Shown here piece by piece: positions 14,788-24,014 of a DNA stretch of 64,000 nucleotides. A model generated the notes under the pieces. The model saw nothing but the letters and a program-made list of their open reading frames with translations. It searched no databases and was not told the DNA's origin. Made by a program: the position numbers and the translations under genes. The number at the start of each line of letters is the position of its first letter. Positions within the stretch are counted from its first letter, which is position 1. The DNA is from a virus. The DNA is taken from IMG/VR virus record IMGVR_UViG_3300045922_000503, positions 1 to 64,000 of that record, one strand, 5' to 3'.

Positions 14788-17700
14788 ATGTCTCCGATTG
14801 TCTTCACCGGCGAAGCTGCTCCCTCTCCTGCTCACGACACGAACTACAACTTGGAAGGCGGGAAATCCGCTCCCATTCAGATGGACCCGGCCGCGCTGGC
14901 CACTGAGTACGCATTTCAAGAAGTGGGGGTACTGGAGCACTCCACGGGCACGACGGCCTTCGTGTGGGCCCCTGAGCACTGGTCCACCAACGCGGTCAGC
15001 ATCCTCGCGAACAAGTACATGAGGAAGACCGGCGTTCCCGCCAGCGGGGACAGCGTCGTAGATGAGGATGCAGAGCACCCCCTGTCCCGATCCCACCTCA
15101 CCCAGGTCAGCTCGACCAAGGCGGTCCCCGCATGGCTTCTCCCGAGGAAGCCAGCCCCAGGAGCGGCCCTGGGCAGAGAGACGCATGCCCATCAGGTATT
15201 CCACCGTCTGGCTGGCTGCTGGACCTACTGGGGCTGGCTTGAGGGTCGGTTCTCCACGGAGCAGGACGCGTGGGACTTCTACCGCAGCATCTACGCGGAT
15301 CTCTACCACCAGAAGGCTGCACCCAACTCCCCGCAGTGGTTCAATACGGGTCTCCACTGGGCCTACGGCATCACAGGGCCTGCTCAAGGGCACTGGTTCA
15401 TCAACGCCAAGGGGGAGGCAGAGAAGTCCAAGGACGCCTACAGCCGCCCACAGCCCCACGCCTGCTTCATTCAGGCCGTCAGCGATGACCTGACGGGGGA
15501 GGGAGGCATCATGGGCCTCTGGCAGCGGGAGGCCCTGGTGTTCAAGTTTGGCTCAGGCACAGGCTCCAACTTCTCGTCCATCCGCGCCAAGGGGGAGAAG
15601 CTCTCTGGCGGGGGAACGAGCTCTGGCCTGATGAGCTTCCTCAAGATCGGGGACACCGTAGGGGGAGCTATCAAGAGTGGAGGGACGACACGCCGGGCGG
15701 CCAAGATGGTCTGCGTGGACGTGGACCACCCGGAGATTGAGGACTTCATCGTCTGGAAGGCCCGAGAGGAGATGAAGGCGGCATCGCTTCATGTGGGCGC
15801 AGCTGCCCTTGTGGACTTCTCCAAGGCCATCCACTTGGCCAACAGGCTGCTGTCTGAGGGCCCCGCACGACCAGACGCAGACCAGCTGCTTCGAGACATG
15901 CTCAAGCACTGGTCCACCAGGGTGCATCCCAAGGTGTGGGACAGGTTCCTGTCCTTTGTCACGGCCGGCGGCGACCCGGTGACCTTCGCCAACATGATCT
16001 CCGACATGGAGATGAGCGTCGACTGGCAGGGAGAGGCTTACGAGACGGTCTCAGGTCAGAACGCCAACAACTCCGTTCGGGTCTCGGACGAGTTCATGCA
16101 GGCTGCCGCGGAGCTACGACCCTGGCACCTGACTGCCAGGACCACCGGGGAGACCATGAAGACGGTGGACGCCCGGGGGCTGTGGGACAGCATCTGTGAG
16201 TCGGCGTGGGCGTGCGCAGACCCCGGTCTACAGTTCGACGACACCATCAACTCCTGGAACACGCTGCCTTGGGAGGGACGAATCAACGCGTCCAACCCAT
16301 GCTCGGAGTACATGTTCCTGGACGACACCGCATGCAACCTAGCGTCCCTCAACCTCGTCGCGTTCGCAGCGCGCGAGCCTGGGAAGAAGGCGAGGGCCTT
16401 CAACCTCCTGGCGTTTGCAGACGCATGTGAGCGGTGGACTCAGGTCCTTGACACCAGCGTGACCATGGCGCAGTTCCCGTCCCGCCAGATGGCCATCAAC
16501 TCTGCCCGCTACCGGACTCTGGGCCTCGGCTACGCCAACCTAGGCGGTCTGCTCATGCGCATGGGCATCGCCTACGACAGCGATGACGGTCGCCACCTCG
16601 CTGCCCTCATCACAGGAACGCTGCAGATGTCGGCCATCAGGGCCAGTCATCGGACAGCGAACACGGACTCGATTCACCCCGCCGCCAAGGCAGCAGCCTA
16701 TGCACCGGACCAGCCGGAAGACCGGCAGGGGCGCAACATCCGGGATACGGCAGTGATCATGCTCCGGCATCTTGACCTCTTCCAGTCAGTTCTCGATGTC
16801 GAGCAGCACACCACAGGCCAGAGGCGTGTCATCGACGCTCACGTCCGGGAGATCAGCCGCCGGACCAGCGGCGTGGTGTCCGCTGTCCAGAGCGGGGACG
16901 ATCTATTCAACAACGCTCAGCTGTCTGTTCTCGCACCCACGGGCACCATCAGTCTGCTCATGGACTGCGACACCACAGGCATCGAGCCTGACTTCGCACT
17001 GGTGAAGTACAAGTCCCTCGCCGGCGGCGGCGGGATGACCATCGTCAACGCGTCTGTGCCGGAAGGGCTTATCGCCCTGGGGTACAAAGACGTCGGAGAG
17101 AAGGCAGACCAGATCCTGTCAGGCAAGCACCGCCTCGACGAAATTCTGGACCCTGCCCACGTCCCCGTCTTCGCAGTGGCGGCGAGCAACGACCCGAGCC
17201 CTGGGGCAGTCGTGTCGCCCTCTGGCCACGTCCAGATGATGGCTGTCTGTCAGCCCTTCATCAGTGGCGCCATCTCCAAGACCGTCAACCTCCCCACGGG
17301 CGCCACGGTTCAGGACGTCAGCTCCGTTTACCGGGAGGCATGGGCGTCTGGAGTCAAAGCTATCGCGCTCTATGTCGATGGCTCTAAGCTCAGCCAGCCG
17401 CTCAACGGTTCTCTGCACGGGCCTGACGAAATTCCTGAGCTTCCTCGCTTCAACGAGGAAAGCGAGACCCAGCGCATGCGTTCCATCCTCTCAGGCTCCA
17501 CACGGCAGGAGTGGAAGTACGCGCCGGAGGAGCCACCCGAGTACCCTGCAGCAGAGGAGTACGAGTCGGCCGGCGGCTGGTCATCTCTCAGTCGCGGGCA
17601 GCGCCAGCGGCTTCCCAACCTCCGGGAGAGCATTACGCAGCGGGCACAGATCAACGGGGACTCCATCCACGTGACGGCGTCCTTCGACCCGTCCACCGGC

Positions 17701-18135
17701 AACCTGGCGGAGGTCTTCGCCAGCATGTACGGAGCAGGGAGCTCGATCAGCGGGCTCCTCGACGTGGTGGCCAAGCTGGCCTCCGTGGCGATGCAGCATG
17801 GAACGCCGGCGCAGGATGTCATCGACGTGCTGAAGGGGACGAAGTTCTCTCCTGCTGGCTTTGTGGCGCACCACGAAGCCATCAGGTCTGCGACGTCCGT
17901 GACGGACTTCATCGGCCGCCACCTTGAGTACCTGATTGACCGCCGAGAGAGGACAGATAACCTCCCGACTTCGCAAGAGAAAGTAGAGTTCTTTACCGAT
18001 TCTGCTCCCGCGGCGCCTGTGCCTACCTCGGGCCTCACCGGGTCGATCTGCTCTTCATGCGGAGGCTCTCGAATGATCCGCGCCGGCTCGTGTGAGACGT
18101 GTCTGGACTGCGGATCGACGTCGGGCTGCGGGTGA
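14788..18135 (+). CDS. nrdJ: Class II (adenosylcobalamin-dependent) ribonucleotide reductase
   Basis: This is a 1115-aa reductase of the NrdJ type. Diagnostic features are the finger-loop motif NPCSE at about residues 503-507 with the thiyl-radical Cys, the strand FGSGTGSNFSSIRAKGE, the loop APTGTISLLMDCDTTGIEP followed by DFALVKYK, and a Cys-rich C-terminal tail. Cys1088, 1091, 1102, 1105, 1108 and 1114 form CxxCG and CxxCGSTSGCG, the shuttle and zinc motifs seen in B12-dependent enzymes. It converts ribonucleotides to deoxyribonucleotides without a separate radical subunit and without oxygen. AAGGA lies upstream of the start. No B12 riboswitch was seen. It stands alone between two minus-strand or separately promoted units. 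Confidence 0.96.
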   Translation: MSPIVFTGEAAPSPAHDTNYNLEGGKSAPIQMDPAALATEYAFQEVGVLEHSTGTTAFVWAPEHWSTNAVSILANKYMRKTGVPASGDSVVDEDAEHPLSRSHLTQVSSTKAVPAWLLPRKPAPGAALGRETHAHQVFHRLAGCWTYWGWLEGRFSTEQDAWDFYRSIYADLYHQKAAPNSPQWFNTGLHWAYGITGPAQGHWFINAKGEAEKSKDAYSRPQPHACFIQAVSDDLTGEGGIMGLWQREALVFKFGSGTGSNFSSIRAKGEKLSGGGTSSGLMSFLKIGDTVGGAIKSGGTTRRAAKMVCVDVDHPEIEDFIVWKAREEMKAASLHVGAAALVDFSKAIHLANRLLSEGPARPDADQLLRDMLKHWSTRVHPKVWDRFLSFVTAGGDPVTFANMISDMEMSVDWQGEAYETVSGQNANNSVRVSDEFMQAAAELRPWHLTARTTGETMKTVDARGLWDSICESAWACADPGLQFDDTINSWNTLPWEGRINASNPCSEYMFLDDTACNLASLNLVAFAAREPGKKARAFNLLAFADACERWTQVLDTSVTMAQFPSRQMAINSARYRTLGLGYANLGGLLMRMGIAYDSDDGRHLAALITGTLQMSAIRASHRTANTDSIHPAAKAAAYAPDQPEDRQGRNIRDTAVIMLRHLDLFQSVLDVEQHTTGQRRVIDAHVREISRRTSGVVSAVQSGDDLFNNAQLSVLAPTGTISLLMDCDTTGIEPDFALVKYKSLAGGGGMTIVNASVPEGLIALGYKDVGEKADQILSGKHRLDEILDPAHVPVFAVAASNDPSPGAVVSPSGHVQMMAVCQPFISGAISKTVNLPTGATVQDVSSVYREAWASGVKAIALYVDGSKLSQPLNGSLHGPDEIPELPRFNEESETQRMRSILSGSTRQEWKYAPEEPPEYPAAEEYESAGGWSSLSRGQRQRLPNLRESITQRAQINGDSIHVTASFDPSTGNLAEVFASMYGAGSSISGLLDVVAKLASVAMQHGTPAQDVIDVLKGTKFSPAGFVAHHEAIRSATSVTDFIGRHLEYLIDRRERTDNLPTSQEKVEFFTDSAPAAPVPTSGLTGSICSSCGGSRMIRAGSCETCLDCGSTSGCG

Positions 18136-18228
18136 GCTAAGGCAGATTTCCCTACGCCTACCTGACGGTCGATTCCGACTGAGGGCGCGTAAGCTCCCGA
18201 CTCTACAACACAAAACTCAACTCTTTAC

Positions 18229-18296
18229 CAGCACCGCGTGGCTTCCGAAGCACCCTGACACTTGAAGGGTGCGGCAGGCAGTCACGCGGTGCTGCT
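18229..18296 (+). terminator. Nested double-hairpin terminator
   Basis: An outer 12-bp perfect stem CAGCACCGCGTG (18229-18240) pairs with 18283-18294. It encloses a 7-bp hairpin GCACCCT/AGGGTGC at 18250-18272. CTTTAG follows. It lies between the reductase and the next promoter, so it should end the reductase transcript. Confidence 0.6.
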
Positions 18297-18318
18297 TTAG
18301 CCGTTGGTCGTCGCCTCC

Positions 18319-18327
18319 GGCCATAAC
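18319..18327 (+). promoter_or_regulatory. GGCCATAAC promoter candidate
   Basis: This exact nonamer lies 26 nt before the ATG at 18354. There is no leader hairpin here, only CCGGAGG as ribosome-binding site, so the hairpin is not obligatory. Confidence 0.6.
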
Positions 18328-18353
18328 ACCCGTGTCCCAACCCCGGAGGTTTC

Positions 18354-19496
18354 ATGGAGGACAGGTTGACGTTCGACCAAGTGGAGCAGGCACTATGCTC
18401 TGAGAAGTGGGCATTCCATGTGCGTGGGATGGAGAAGATCACCAAGGAGTGGAACAAGCGCTCGGGCGGTAAGCTCTCGCCTGAGAAGTTTCTGGACATC
18501 GTCTCGCAGGAGATGAAACTTGTCCGCTGCCGCATGGAGGAAGAAGAGCAATACCAGTCTTGTGGGGCTACTGAGGGCCTGGGGTGGCACAATCTGTTCT
18601 TGGAGCGGATGTTCCGGTTCTGCGGGTACACGCTCATGGAGGCAGCGGAGCCGTGGGTATCTGAGGGCGCAATGGAACTTGGCGGCGCGTGGCCGCACTT
18701 CCAGATCGTAGCCCATTCAGGAGGTCTGGTCCTGTGTCATCCAGGCAGGATGGCGTTCCATGAGCTAGGCCACGCGCTCACCTGCCGACCTGCTGACGGA
18801 AGAGGAGCAGGGTGGAACAGTACTTCGTTGACTCCGCATGCGAACGGCCCACGCGCAGAAAAGCGTGCACTCCAGACAGAGGCGCAGGCCTCGTCCATGG
18901 AGTCCCTGCTTCTCTGCCTGGTCGCACTGGGTGATGCCAAAGCCCTGTTTAGGAGCACGAAGGCGCCAGTAGAGCTGGTCTCCTCGTCCCCGCTCAGGGC
19001 GTTCGTGGTCAAAGAGTCGCGGGATACCCAGGCGCCTTGGGTACACCGCGAGATGGACCAGCACGTAGACAGATGGCAGTCGGTGCTTGCGTTCCTCTAC
19101 CTGTACGCAGCCTACCTCGATGGGTCGCCCCTGCTGGCCAGGTGCTTGTGGGCGCTGGGTCTCAGCGGAGCGTCTAACGAGGACCACAGCACTGGCGAAG
19201 ACGTCGTCGTGCGAGACCCTTCTCTGCAAGGCGGGATGAGGTTGGTCGGGAACTACCGATGGGCATGGCCTCAGGCTCTCGACAGGGGGGTGTCCAGCCC
19301 GCCCATGACGCTCAAGAGGGCGCTGCCCCCGCCGGTGTATCAGGTCTTCCTGTCAGGGGAAGAATGGGATACGTTCATCGACCGCACCTGTGTAGACGCG
19401 TGGTGGAGGGGCAGTGCAAAAGACAGGCAGCCCTTCGCGTTCAGGGCCTGCTACCAGTACACTGGTAGCCCGCTGCTGAACCACCCGTGGGGGTAA
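18354..19496 (+). CDS. Putative zinc metallopeptidase (HExxH)
   Basis: The 380-aa protein carries FHELGHALTC with HELGH at residues 136-140, the gluzincin-type zinc site. A downstream acidic stretch (TEAQASSMES, about residues 174-183) could supply the third ligand. A strongly helical segment (LAFLYLYAAYL) follows, possibly buried rather than membrane-spanning. GGAGG precedes the start. The rest does not match a family I know. A protease acting on host or virion proteins is plausible. It is the only gene between its promoter and the next promoter at 19510, so it is probably a separate unit. Confidence 0.65.
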   Translation: MEDRLTFDQVEQALCSEKWAFHVRGMEKITKEWNKRSGGKLSPEKFLDIVSQEMKLVRCRMEEEEQYQSCGATEGLGWHNLFLERMFRFCGYTLMEAAEPWVSEGAMELGGAWPHFQIVAHSGGLVLCHPGRMAFHELGHALTCRPADGRGAGWNSTSLTPHANGPRAEKRALQTEAQASSMESLLLCLVALGDAKALFRSTKAPVELVSSSPLRAFVVKESRDTQAPWVHREMDQHVDRWQSVLAFLYLYAAYLDGSPLLARCLWALGLSGASNEDHSTGEDVVVRDPSLQGGMRLVGNYRWAWPQALDRGVSSPPMTLKRALPPPVYQVFLSGEEWDTFIDRTCVDAWWRGSAKDRQPFAFRACYQYTGSPLLNHPWG

Positions 19497-19509
19497 CCGA
19501 TTCAGAGCG

Positions 19510-19586
19510 GGCCATAACAAGTGCGACGCAGATGGGCTGCGTCCGACGTCAAGGGCAGTTTCTGCCCAGCCAATGCGCAAAGCGCA
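19510..19586 (+). promoter_or_regulatory. GGCCATAAC promoter with triple-hairpin leader
   Basis: The exact nonamer is at 19510-19518. Three perfect hairpins follow: GACGCAG/CTGCGTC with loop ATGGG at 19525-19543, GGGCAG/CTGCCC at 19554-19568, and TGCGC/GCGCA at 19574-19586. The first coding start is at 19603 with GGAGA upstream. This drives the operon 19603-23804. Confidence 0.6.
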
Positions 19587-19602
19587 CTACCCCCTGGAGA
19601 CC

Positions 19603-20133
19603 ATGACAGAGAACAAGCCTTTCCACCCCAGCGACATCCACGAGTCGCTCGAGGTTCCTTTCCCACCCTTCAATGTGCCCAGGGTGGTCGAGTTCCACGG
19701 GGCAGTCCCCCTGACTCCACCCATCGATGACTGCAAAGAGATCTATATCTACACGGTGGAGGGCCTGCCGGGGCTGCTGATGGTCTACGCTCCTGAGGGC
19801 GAAACGGCAGACCCGTGGATCCTTCTGGGGCCGGGCGCGGAGTCTCTAGCAAAGGCTCCCAGTCCGTGGGACCTGCCTCACATTGCGTTCTCCCATATGA
19901 AGCGTGCCTTGGCAGATACAATGGCGCAGGCGCTCAACTTGTCCTTCAGCCACCTGTCGCTCATGGAGGACGTAGGCAACGATCGAAGGAACTCAAGGGT
20001 TCTTGGTCACGCGGCGGAGGCCCTGTTTGATGTTGCATGGGCTCACTTCGTCCTCCAAGTGTCCGAAAAGCCGAGTGAGAAGCCCACCGCCCCACAAGAG
20101 ACCGGTGACACCGACAAGGGGGGGCCATGTTGA
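19603..20133 (+). CDS. Unknown 176-aa protein, paralogue of 21219-21755
   Basis: The start at 19603 has CTGGAGA upstream; an earlier ATG at 19573 lies inside a leader hairpin. The N-terminal half is beta-rich with YIYTVEGLPGLLMVY, which matches IIYNVEGRPGIVFAY in the gene at 21219. The following helix pattern is also shared. The family is unknown. It overlaps the next gene by 7 nt, showing tight operon packing. Confidence 0.75.
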   Translation: MTENKPFHPSDIHESLEVPFPPFNVPRVVEFHGAVPLTPPIDDCKEIYIYTVEGLPGLLMVYAPEGETADPWILLGPGAESLAKAPSPWDLPHIAFSHMKRALADTMAQALNLSFSHLSLMEDVGNDRRNSRVLGHAAEALFDVAWAHFVLQVSEKPSEKPTAPQETGDTDKGGPC

Positions 20134-20567
20134 TCTCCATGCATCCCGCGCTCCACGACGAGGAGTGGAGCAAGTTGGAGCTGGACGTAGAGACTATCGT
20201 GGTCAAAAGACTGACCCTTCGCAGGTGCAAGCTCGTCGAGTTGGATAACTGGGAAGGCGTCTACGGTCCATTGGAGCCAGCGCACCGAGGATTCGCCCAC
20301 TCATCCCCCGTCTTTGGGCTCAATGCAGTCTGGATCGTTCTCATCCCTGAAGTCCAGGAGGTGAGAGGTCGCTACCGGGTCACGGCATGGTGTGCAGGCT
20401 GCCTAGTCCAGCCTGCGTTCGCCACGGTTGACGCAGAGGACCCCGTTCTGCCCGCTCCTAAGAACTTCTGCGTGTCCACGACTCCGACATCTGCGCTTGA
20501 CTCTCTTGCCAGAGCGGCGCACCGAGACGTCCTCATCGGGAATGCCGTCGTCGAGGCGACAGCGTAG
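20127..20567 (+). CDS. Unknown 146-aa protein
   Basis: Overlapping start and GGGGG upstream fit translational coupling to the previous gene. It is soluble in appearance with a WCAGC segment that holds two of its four Cys residues. No family is recognised. Confidence 0.75.
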   Translation: MLISMHPALHDEEWSKLELDVETIVVKRLTLRRCKLVELDNWEGVYGPLEPAHRGFAHSSPVFGLNAVWIVLIPEVQEVRGRYRVTAWCAGCLVQPAFATVDAEDPVLPAPKNFCVSTTPTSALDSLARAAHRDVLIGNAVVEATA

Positions 20568-20690
20568 CCCGGAACGCAGCCTGCATCTCCTGGAGCGCAC
20601 TCTGCTGGCGGCTGCCAGCTGCTTGCGCTCCTTTTGTCTACTTCCGCCGCCATGCCTCGCGGTGTGCGGCCTCTTACCCAGAGAACCTAC

Positions 20691-21125
20691 ATGTCCTACA
20701 TCGACGACAACCTGATGCCTCTTGAGACTGTCCAGGCCCGGGCAACCCTTCACTGGGTACGCTTCCTCCTCCCTGTCTTCCTTCTGGGGATGGCGGTCTT
20801 GCTCCACGCTGCCGAGTATCCTGTCCCGGCGCTTTACCTGGCCAGCTTTCTGGCCTTGGGGTACAGGGTGATGGAAACGTGGACCACTGAAATGGCGGCC
20901 ACGACCAAGAGGATCCTCGGCAAGAAGGGGGTCATTGCCCGCAGGGCGTTGGATATGAACATCTCCAAGCTGGAGAGCGTGGAAGTTCACCAGAGCATCC
21001 TGGGTCGGATCCTAGGCTACGGGACGCTGGAGTTTCGAGGTGCTGGGTCCGGGAAGTCCCGGATGACGTGCATCTCCAATCCGACAGCCTTCAAGAAGGC
21101 TGTCTACGCCCAGATGCAAGACTGA
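20691..21125 (+). CDS. Membrane protein with bacterial PH (bPH2) domain
   Basis: The 144-aa protein has two hydrophobic segments (about residues 22-40 and 45-60) followed by a bacterial pleckstrin-homology-like domain. The hallmark is in TKRILGKKGVIARRALDMN, then ISKLESVEVHQSILGRILGYGTLEF, which matches the YdbT/YdbS pattern of TNRRVI, a KIESV strand and a GRxLGYG turn. The start at 20691 is preceded by GAGAAC; the longer reading from 20634 adds a Ser/Pro-rich leader without a clear site. It presumably sits in the host inner membrane. The role in phage is unknown. Confidence 0.82.
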   Translation: MSYIDDNLMPLETVQARATLHWVRFLLPVFLLGMAVLLHAAEYPVPALYLASFLALGYRVMETWTTEMAATTKRILGKKGVIARRALDMNISKLESVEVHQSILGRILGYGTLEFRGAGSGKSRMTCISNPTAFKKAVYAQMQD

Positions 21126-21218
21126 CCGTCCCGAAGGGGCAGGCTCGCCCACCAGGAGGGACCCCCTACGTCGATTTTACCAACGGCACCTCGGCAGGTA
21201 CCCGCACCATGGCGCAAC

Positions 21219-21755
21219 ATGGAAGATCGCCCTTACCACCCCCCCGACTCTACGACATCCATCGAGATCAAGACGGACACCCAAGCGTCCCCTGCAGGAG
21301 AAGAGACGCTGCGGCTGATTCCTGTCCACAGCCCTGCACTGCCGGCTGACTCCATCATCTACAACGTGGAGGGCCGCCCAGGCATCGTCTTCGCGTACTT
21401 CAAGCGGCTCACTACGGAGCAGGAACCTTGGCACATCTTTGAGACGGCCCCGGACCACGGCAACGTCGTCGTCGCGTCAGGGGCTACTCCCAAGGCTGCC
21501 TATGATCTTGCGCTGGAGTCGACCACTCGATTCGTCGCCAAGTCCGTCAGGGACGTCATGGTGTCACACCGAGTGCTCTCCGCGCTGACGAGCTCAGAAG
21601 ACGAACTGCACCGACAAGTCGAGTTCGGGTCCAAAGCCGTGACGGCGGTCTCACAAGTTGTGATGTCTGCAGCGATGCAAGCTGTGGCCAGAAGGATGGA
21701 CACCGTTGCTCGAAAAGCATCGAGCCCTGACGACCAAGAGGACGACCGTGACTGA
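21219..21755 (+). CDS. Unknown 178-aa protein, paralogue of 19603-20133
   Basis: It shares the NVEGRPGIVFAY core and the following helix layout with the 19603 gene, so the operon holds a diverged gene duplication. The C-terminus is acidic (DDQEDDRD). Its stop overlaps the GTG start of the next gene. The function is unknown. Confidence 0.75.
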   Translation: MEDRPYHPPDSTTSIEIKTDTQASPAGEETLRLIPVHSPALPADSIIYNVEGRPGIVFAYFKRLTTEQEPWHIFETAPDHGNVVVASGATPKAAYDLALESTTRFVAKSVRDVMVSHRVLSALTSSEDELHRQVEFGSKAVTAVSQVVMSAAMQAVARRMDTVARKASSPDDQEDDRD

Positions 21756-22383
21756 GCAGCACCCTGCACTACGAGAACCAAGAAACATGGAGGATTCCGT
21801 GAGCACCCATGTCGATCTTTCCCTTTTCTCTACGGAAGCGCGTCTGGAGACGCTCATGTCCGCCAAAGAAGCCGAGGTCTCTGCCGAGTTCGTGCAGCAC
21901 CCCCGTTTCTTCTGGGTACCGGGGATGTGGGTAGAGCTGAAAGACCGGACGCTACAAGACCGTCTTCCGCTGACTGGGACTGTGGGGCTCCTGCGAGACG
22001 ACGGCGTCACCCGTGAGCTGTGGAGTGCACCGCCCCCGCACAAGAAGGCAGAGGTGCTGGTCACAGACGACCACCTCTCGGAGTTCTACATCCCCAACCC
22101 GGTCGTCTCCTACACATCAGCCAAGGCATGCGCCGACGTCGTGGAGAAGGTATGGGGTGTCACAGGGGTCTTCGCTCGACCAGTTGAGGTGCTACCCCCA
22201 GGCATCACCTGGCTCAACCGGACCGCGTCCACCCCCGCGGAGATCAGATACGCTCTCCTCGTCCCGGAGTTCGCGTCGAACAAGACGAAGAAGAGGTGGC
22301 AGAGGGTGTTCCCCTCCCGACCCGAGGACTTGGCTGGGACGGTGTCGGAGTTGTATCTCCGTGCCCTTGAAGAGGCACCATGA
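21748..22383 (+). CDS. Unknown 211-aa protein
   Basis: A GTG start at 21748 is favoured because AGAGGAC lies just upstream and it overlaps the previous stop. An ATG at 21787 is the alternative. The protein is mixed alpha/beta with a WVPGMWVEL beta segment and a basic KTKKRWQR stretch near the end. No family is recognised. Confidence 0.7.
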   Translation: MTEQHPALREPRNMEDSVSTHVDLSLFSTEARLETLMSAKEAEVSAEFVQHPRFFWVPGMWVELKDRTLQDRLPLTGTVGLLRDDGVTRELWSAPPPHKKAEVLVTDDHLSEFYIPNPVVSYTSAKACADVVEKVWGVTGVFARPVEVLPPGITWLNRTASTPAEIRYALLVPEFASNKTKKRWQRVFPSRPEDLAGTVSELYLRALEEAP

Positions 22384-22429
22384 CAGCGCAGGCCGACCGG
22401 GCATGTCGCCCGTACTCTCTGGAGGCATC

Positions 22430-23212
22430 ATGATAGAACTACGCAAGGGAGAGGAAGCCCGGCATCCCACTCAGAACGAGTGCCCGGGTTGGCCGCGCGA
22501 GGAGGTGACAACCCACACCGCCATGGGAGGGGACTGGACTGCTGAGGCGTACGTCGAGGTCCATGCCGAGTACTCTCCCTGGCCCATGGATGACGACGAA
22601 CTAACAGGATTTGGGCTGGCGTTGCTTCCTCGTAAGTTTCAGCTGACACCGGATACGCTCTCTGCAGATACCCCATTCGCCACCTTCGACGCGAAGACGG
22701 GCTCGCAGGTGATCTCGCAGTTCCGCGATTGTTCTTTCCCCGGGGATGACGGCCCCAGGGAAGAGGGGGAGAGACCGTGTGATAGGTACGCGCTCTCGGT
22801 AGTCCACTACTACGGGAGCCAGAGTTGGTTCTGGTTCGTCACAGACACCAAGTACGTGGGCGCCAAAGACGAGCGAGTCGCTGCAGCTCAGCGCATCTGC
22901 TCCGGGGAGTCAGGGGACTTCATCGTCACCGTATGGAGGGGCGCCACAGTGAGGCCCCCGAAGGGAAAGAGTCTCCATGTTCTGGTCACTGAGGATTCCA
23001 CTCTCGCCCTGATTGACGGTGCTCACGCGGACCAGGACATCCTCCAAGTGGCGGCAGAGTTGGCGCCCCTGACCCCTCCTACCGTGCCTGAGATCTTGGA
23101 GGCAATCCAACGGGACATCCATCAAGCCGAAGAACATAAGCAGCGGCTCGACCGCGCTGCGTTCGCGTTTTCCCGGGATCCCGGCACCAATGGAGAAGTC
23201 TATGACTCGTGA
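22430..23212 (+). CDS. Unknown 260-aa protein
   Basis: The ATG at 22430 is preceded by GGAGG at ideal spacing. A longer open frame upstream is an overlap artefact. The product is acidic with many Trp and Tyr (SQSWFWFVTD) and a C-terminal helix. No family is recognised. It overlaps the next gene. Confidence 0.8.
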   Translation: MIELRKGEEARHPTQNECPGWPREEVTTHTAMGGDWTAEAYVEVHAEYSPWPMDDDELTGFGLALLPRKFQLTPDTLSADTPFATFDAKTGSQVISQFRDCSFPGDDGPREEGERPCDRYALSVVHYYGSQSWFWFVTDTKYVGAKDERVAAAQRICSGESGDFIVTVWRGATVRPPKGKSLHVLVTEDSTLALIDGAHADQDILQVAAELAPLTPPTVPEILEAIQRDIHQAEEHKQRLDRAAFAFSRDPGTNGEVYDS

Positions 23213-23804
23213 CAAGTCCTTGTGCACGACTAGGCAGGACCTCTGCAGTGAGGTGACCGCCCTGATGGCTTCCTTTCAGACCTACCTCGACATACATGGA
23301 CCCAAGGGCGCGTTCCTGCACGCGCTAGACGGTACCCCACCTCTGTCGTTGTCCAAGTTACTGGGTGTGGTGGACGTAGCTCCCCTTGTGAAGGTCGCCG
23401 GAATGATCGACTTGCACGCCTCTTCTGTGCGGTGGCAAGACGTGACGGCGGTGGTGGGCGACCGAGGGCCGTCGGAGGGGTTCGACCGATGGTTTACCGC
23501 CAAGATGAAGGAAGGGCACAAGTTTGCCCTTCGCGTCTACGAGCTCCAGCCCGACGGAGAACCCGCGGCCAGTGGGGTGGCGGCTGGGTTTCTCCGGTTC
23601 AGCCTGTTCGTCAGCTTCTCCGCCGACCTCAAGAATCAGATCATGGAGTGGGCGGTGTGGGCCGTCGCTGCCGACAGGCTCCTTGGCCGAGTAGAGAGGG
23701 CGTTCGATTACAGCAGCGCCACTGCGACGTCTGAGACGTCCAGCATCGACATCTGCCGCATGCTGGAGGAGGTGGTAGAGATGGCTGGCCGCCAGGAATT
23801 CTGA
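23202..23804 (+). CDS. Unknown 200-aa protein, last gene of the operon
   Basis: The start at 23202 has GGAG 8 nt upstream; an ATG at 23190 is possible. The product is helical with Cys near the N-terminus and a conserved-looking FDRWFTAKM segment. It may have one weak membrane-prone stretch (LRFSLFVSFSA). A strong terminator follows immediately. Confidence 0.75.
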   Translation: MTRDKSLCTTRQDLCSEVTALMASFQTYLDIHGPKGAFLHALDGTPPLSLSKLLGVVDVAPLVKVAGMIDLHASSVRWQDVTAVVGDRGPSEGFDRWFTAKMKEGHKFALRVYELQPDGEPAASGVAAGFLRFSLFVSFSADLKNQIMEWAVWAVAADRLLGRVERAFDYSSATATSETSSIDICRMLEEVVEMAGRQEF

Positions 23805-23809
23805 CATCA

Positions 23810-23858
23810 GGCCTACCCCGGCCCATACCATCAAGGGGGCCGGGGTAGGCCAGTTTTC
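23810..23858 (+). terminator. Intrinsic terminator
   Basis: A perfect 15-bp stem GGCCTACCCCGGCCC (23810-23824) pairs with 23837-23851 and is followed by AGTTTTCCC. It ends the 19603-23804 operon. Confidence 0.9.
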
Positions 23859-23966
23859 CCGCTGACCTACACTCGTGCGTAGGTAGAGCCACGTGCCCCC
23901 GGTGTGCAGGAGAGGAGCACGCGTCTCTGCTGCAGGCACGCTACTCATTCAGGGCAGGTCTCGCAA

Positions 23967-24014
23967 CTAAGAGAAGGCGCTGCTGCGCCGCCGGCTGGCG
24001 CCGGCCTCTCTTAG
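23967..24014 (-). terminator. Hairpin over the stop codon of the minus-strand operon
   Basis: CTAAGAGA (23967-23974) pairs with TCTCTTAG (24007-24014), enclosing GGCGC/GCGCC and a GCCGGC repeat. It overlaps the stop codon of the gene at 24011. It probably terminates or stabilises the minus-strand transcript. Confidence 0.55.

Noticed and set aside
22013-22429. N-terminal extension of the 22430 gene
   Set aside because: It overlaps the well-supported 21748-22383 gene in another frame and its composition is Arg/Ser-rich shadow sequence; GGAGG marks 22430 as the start.
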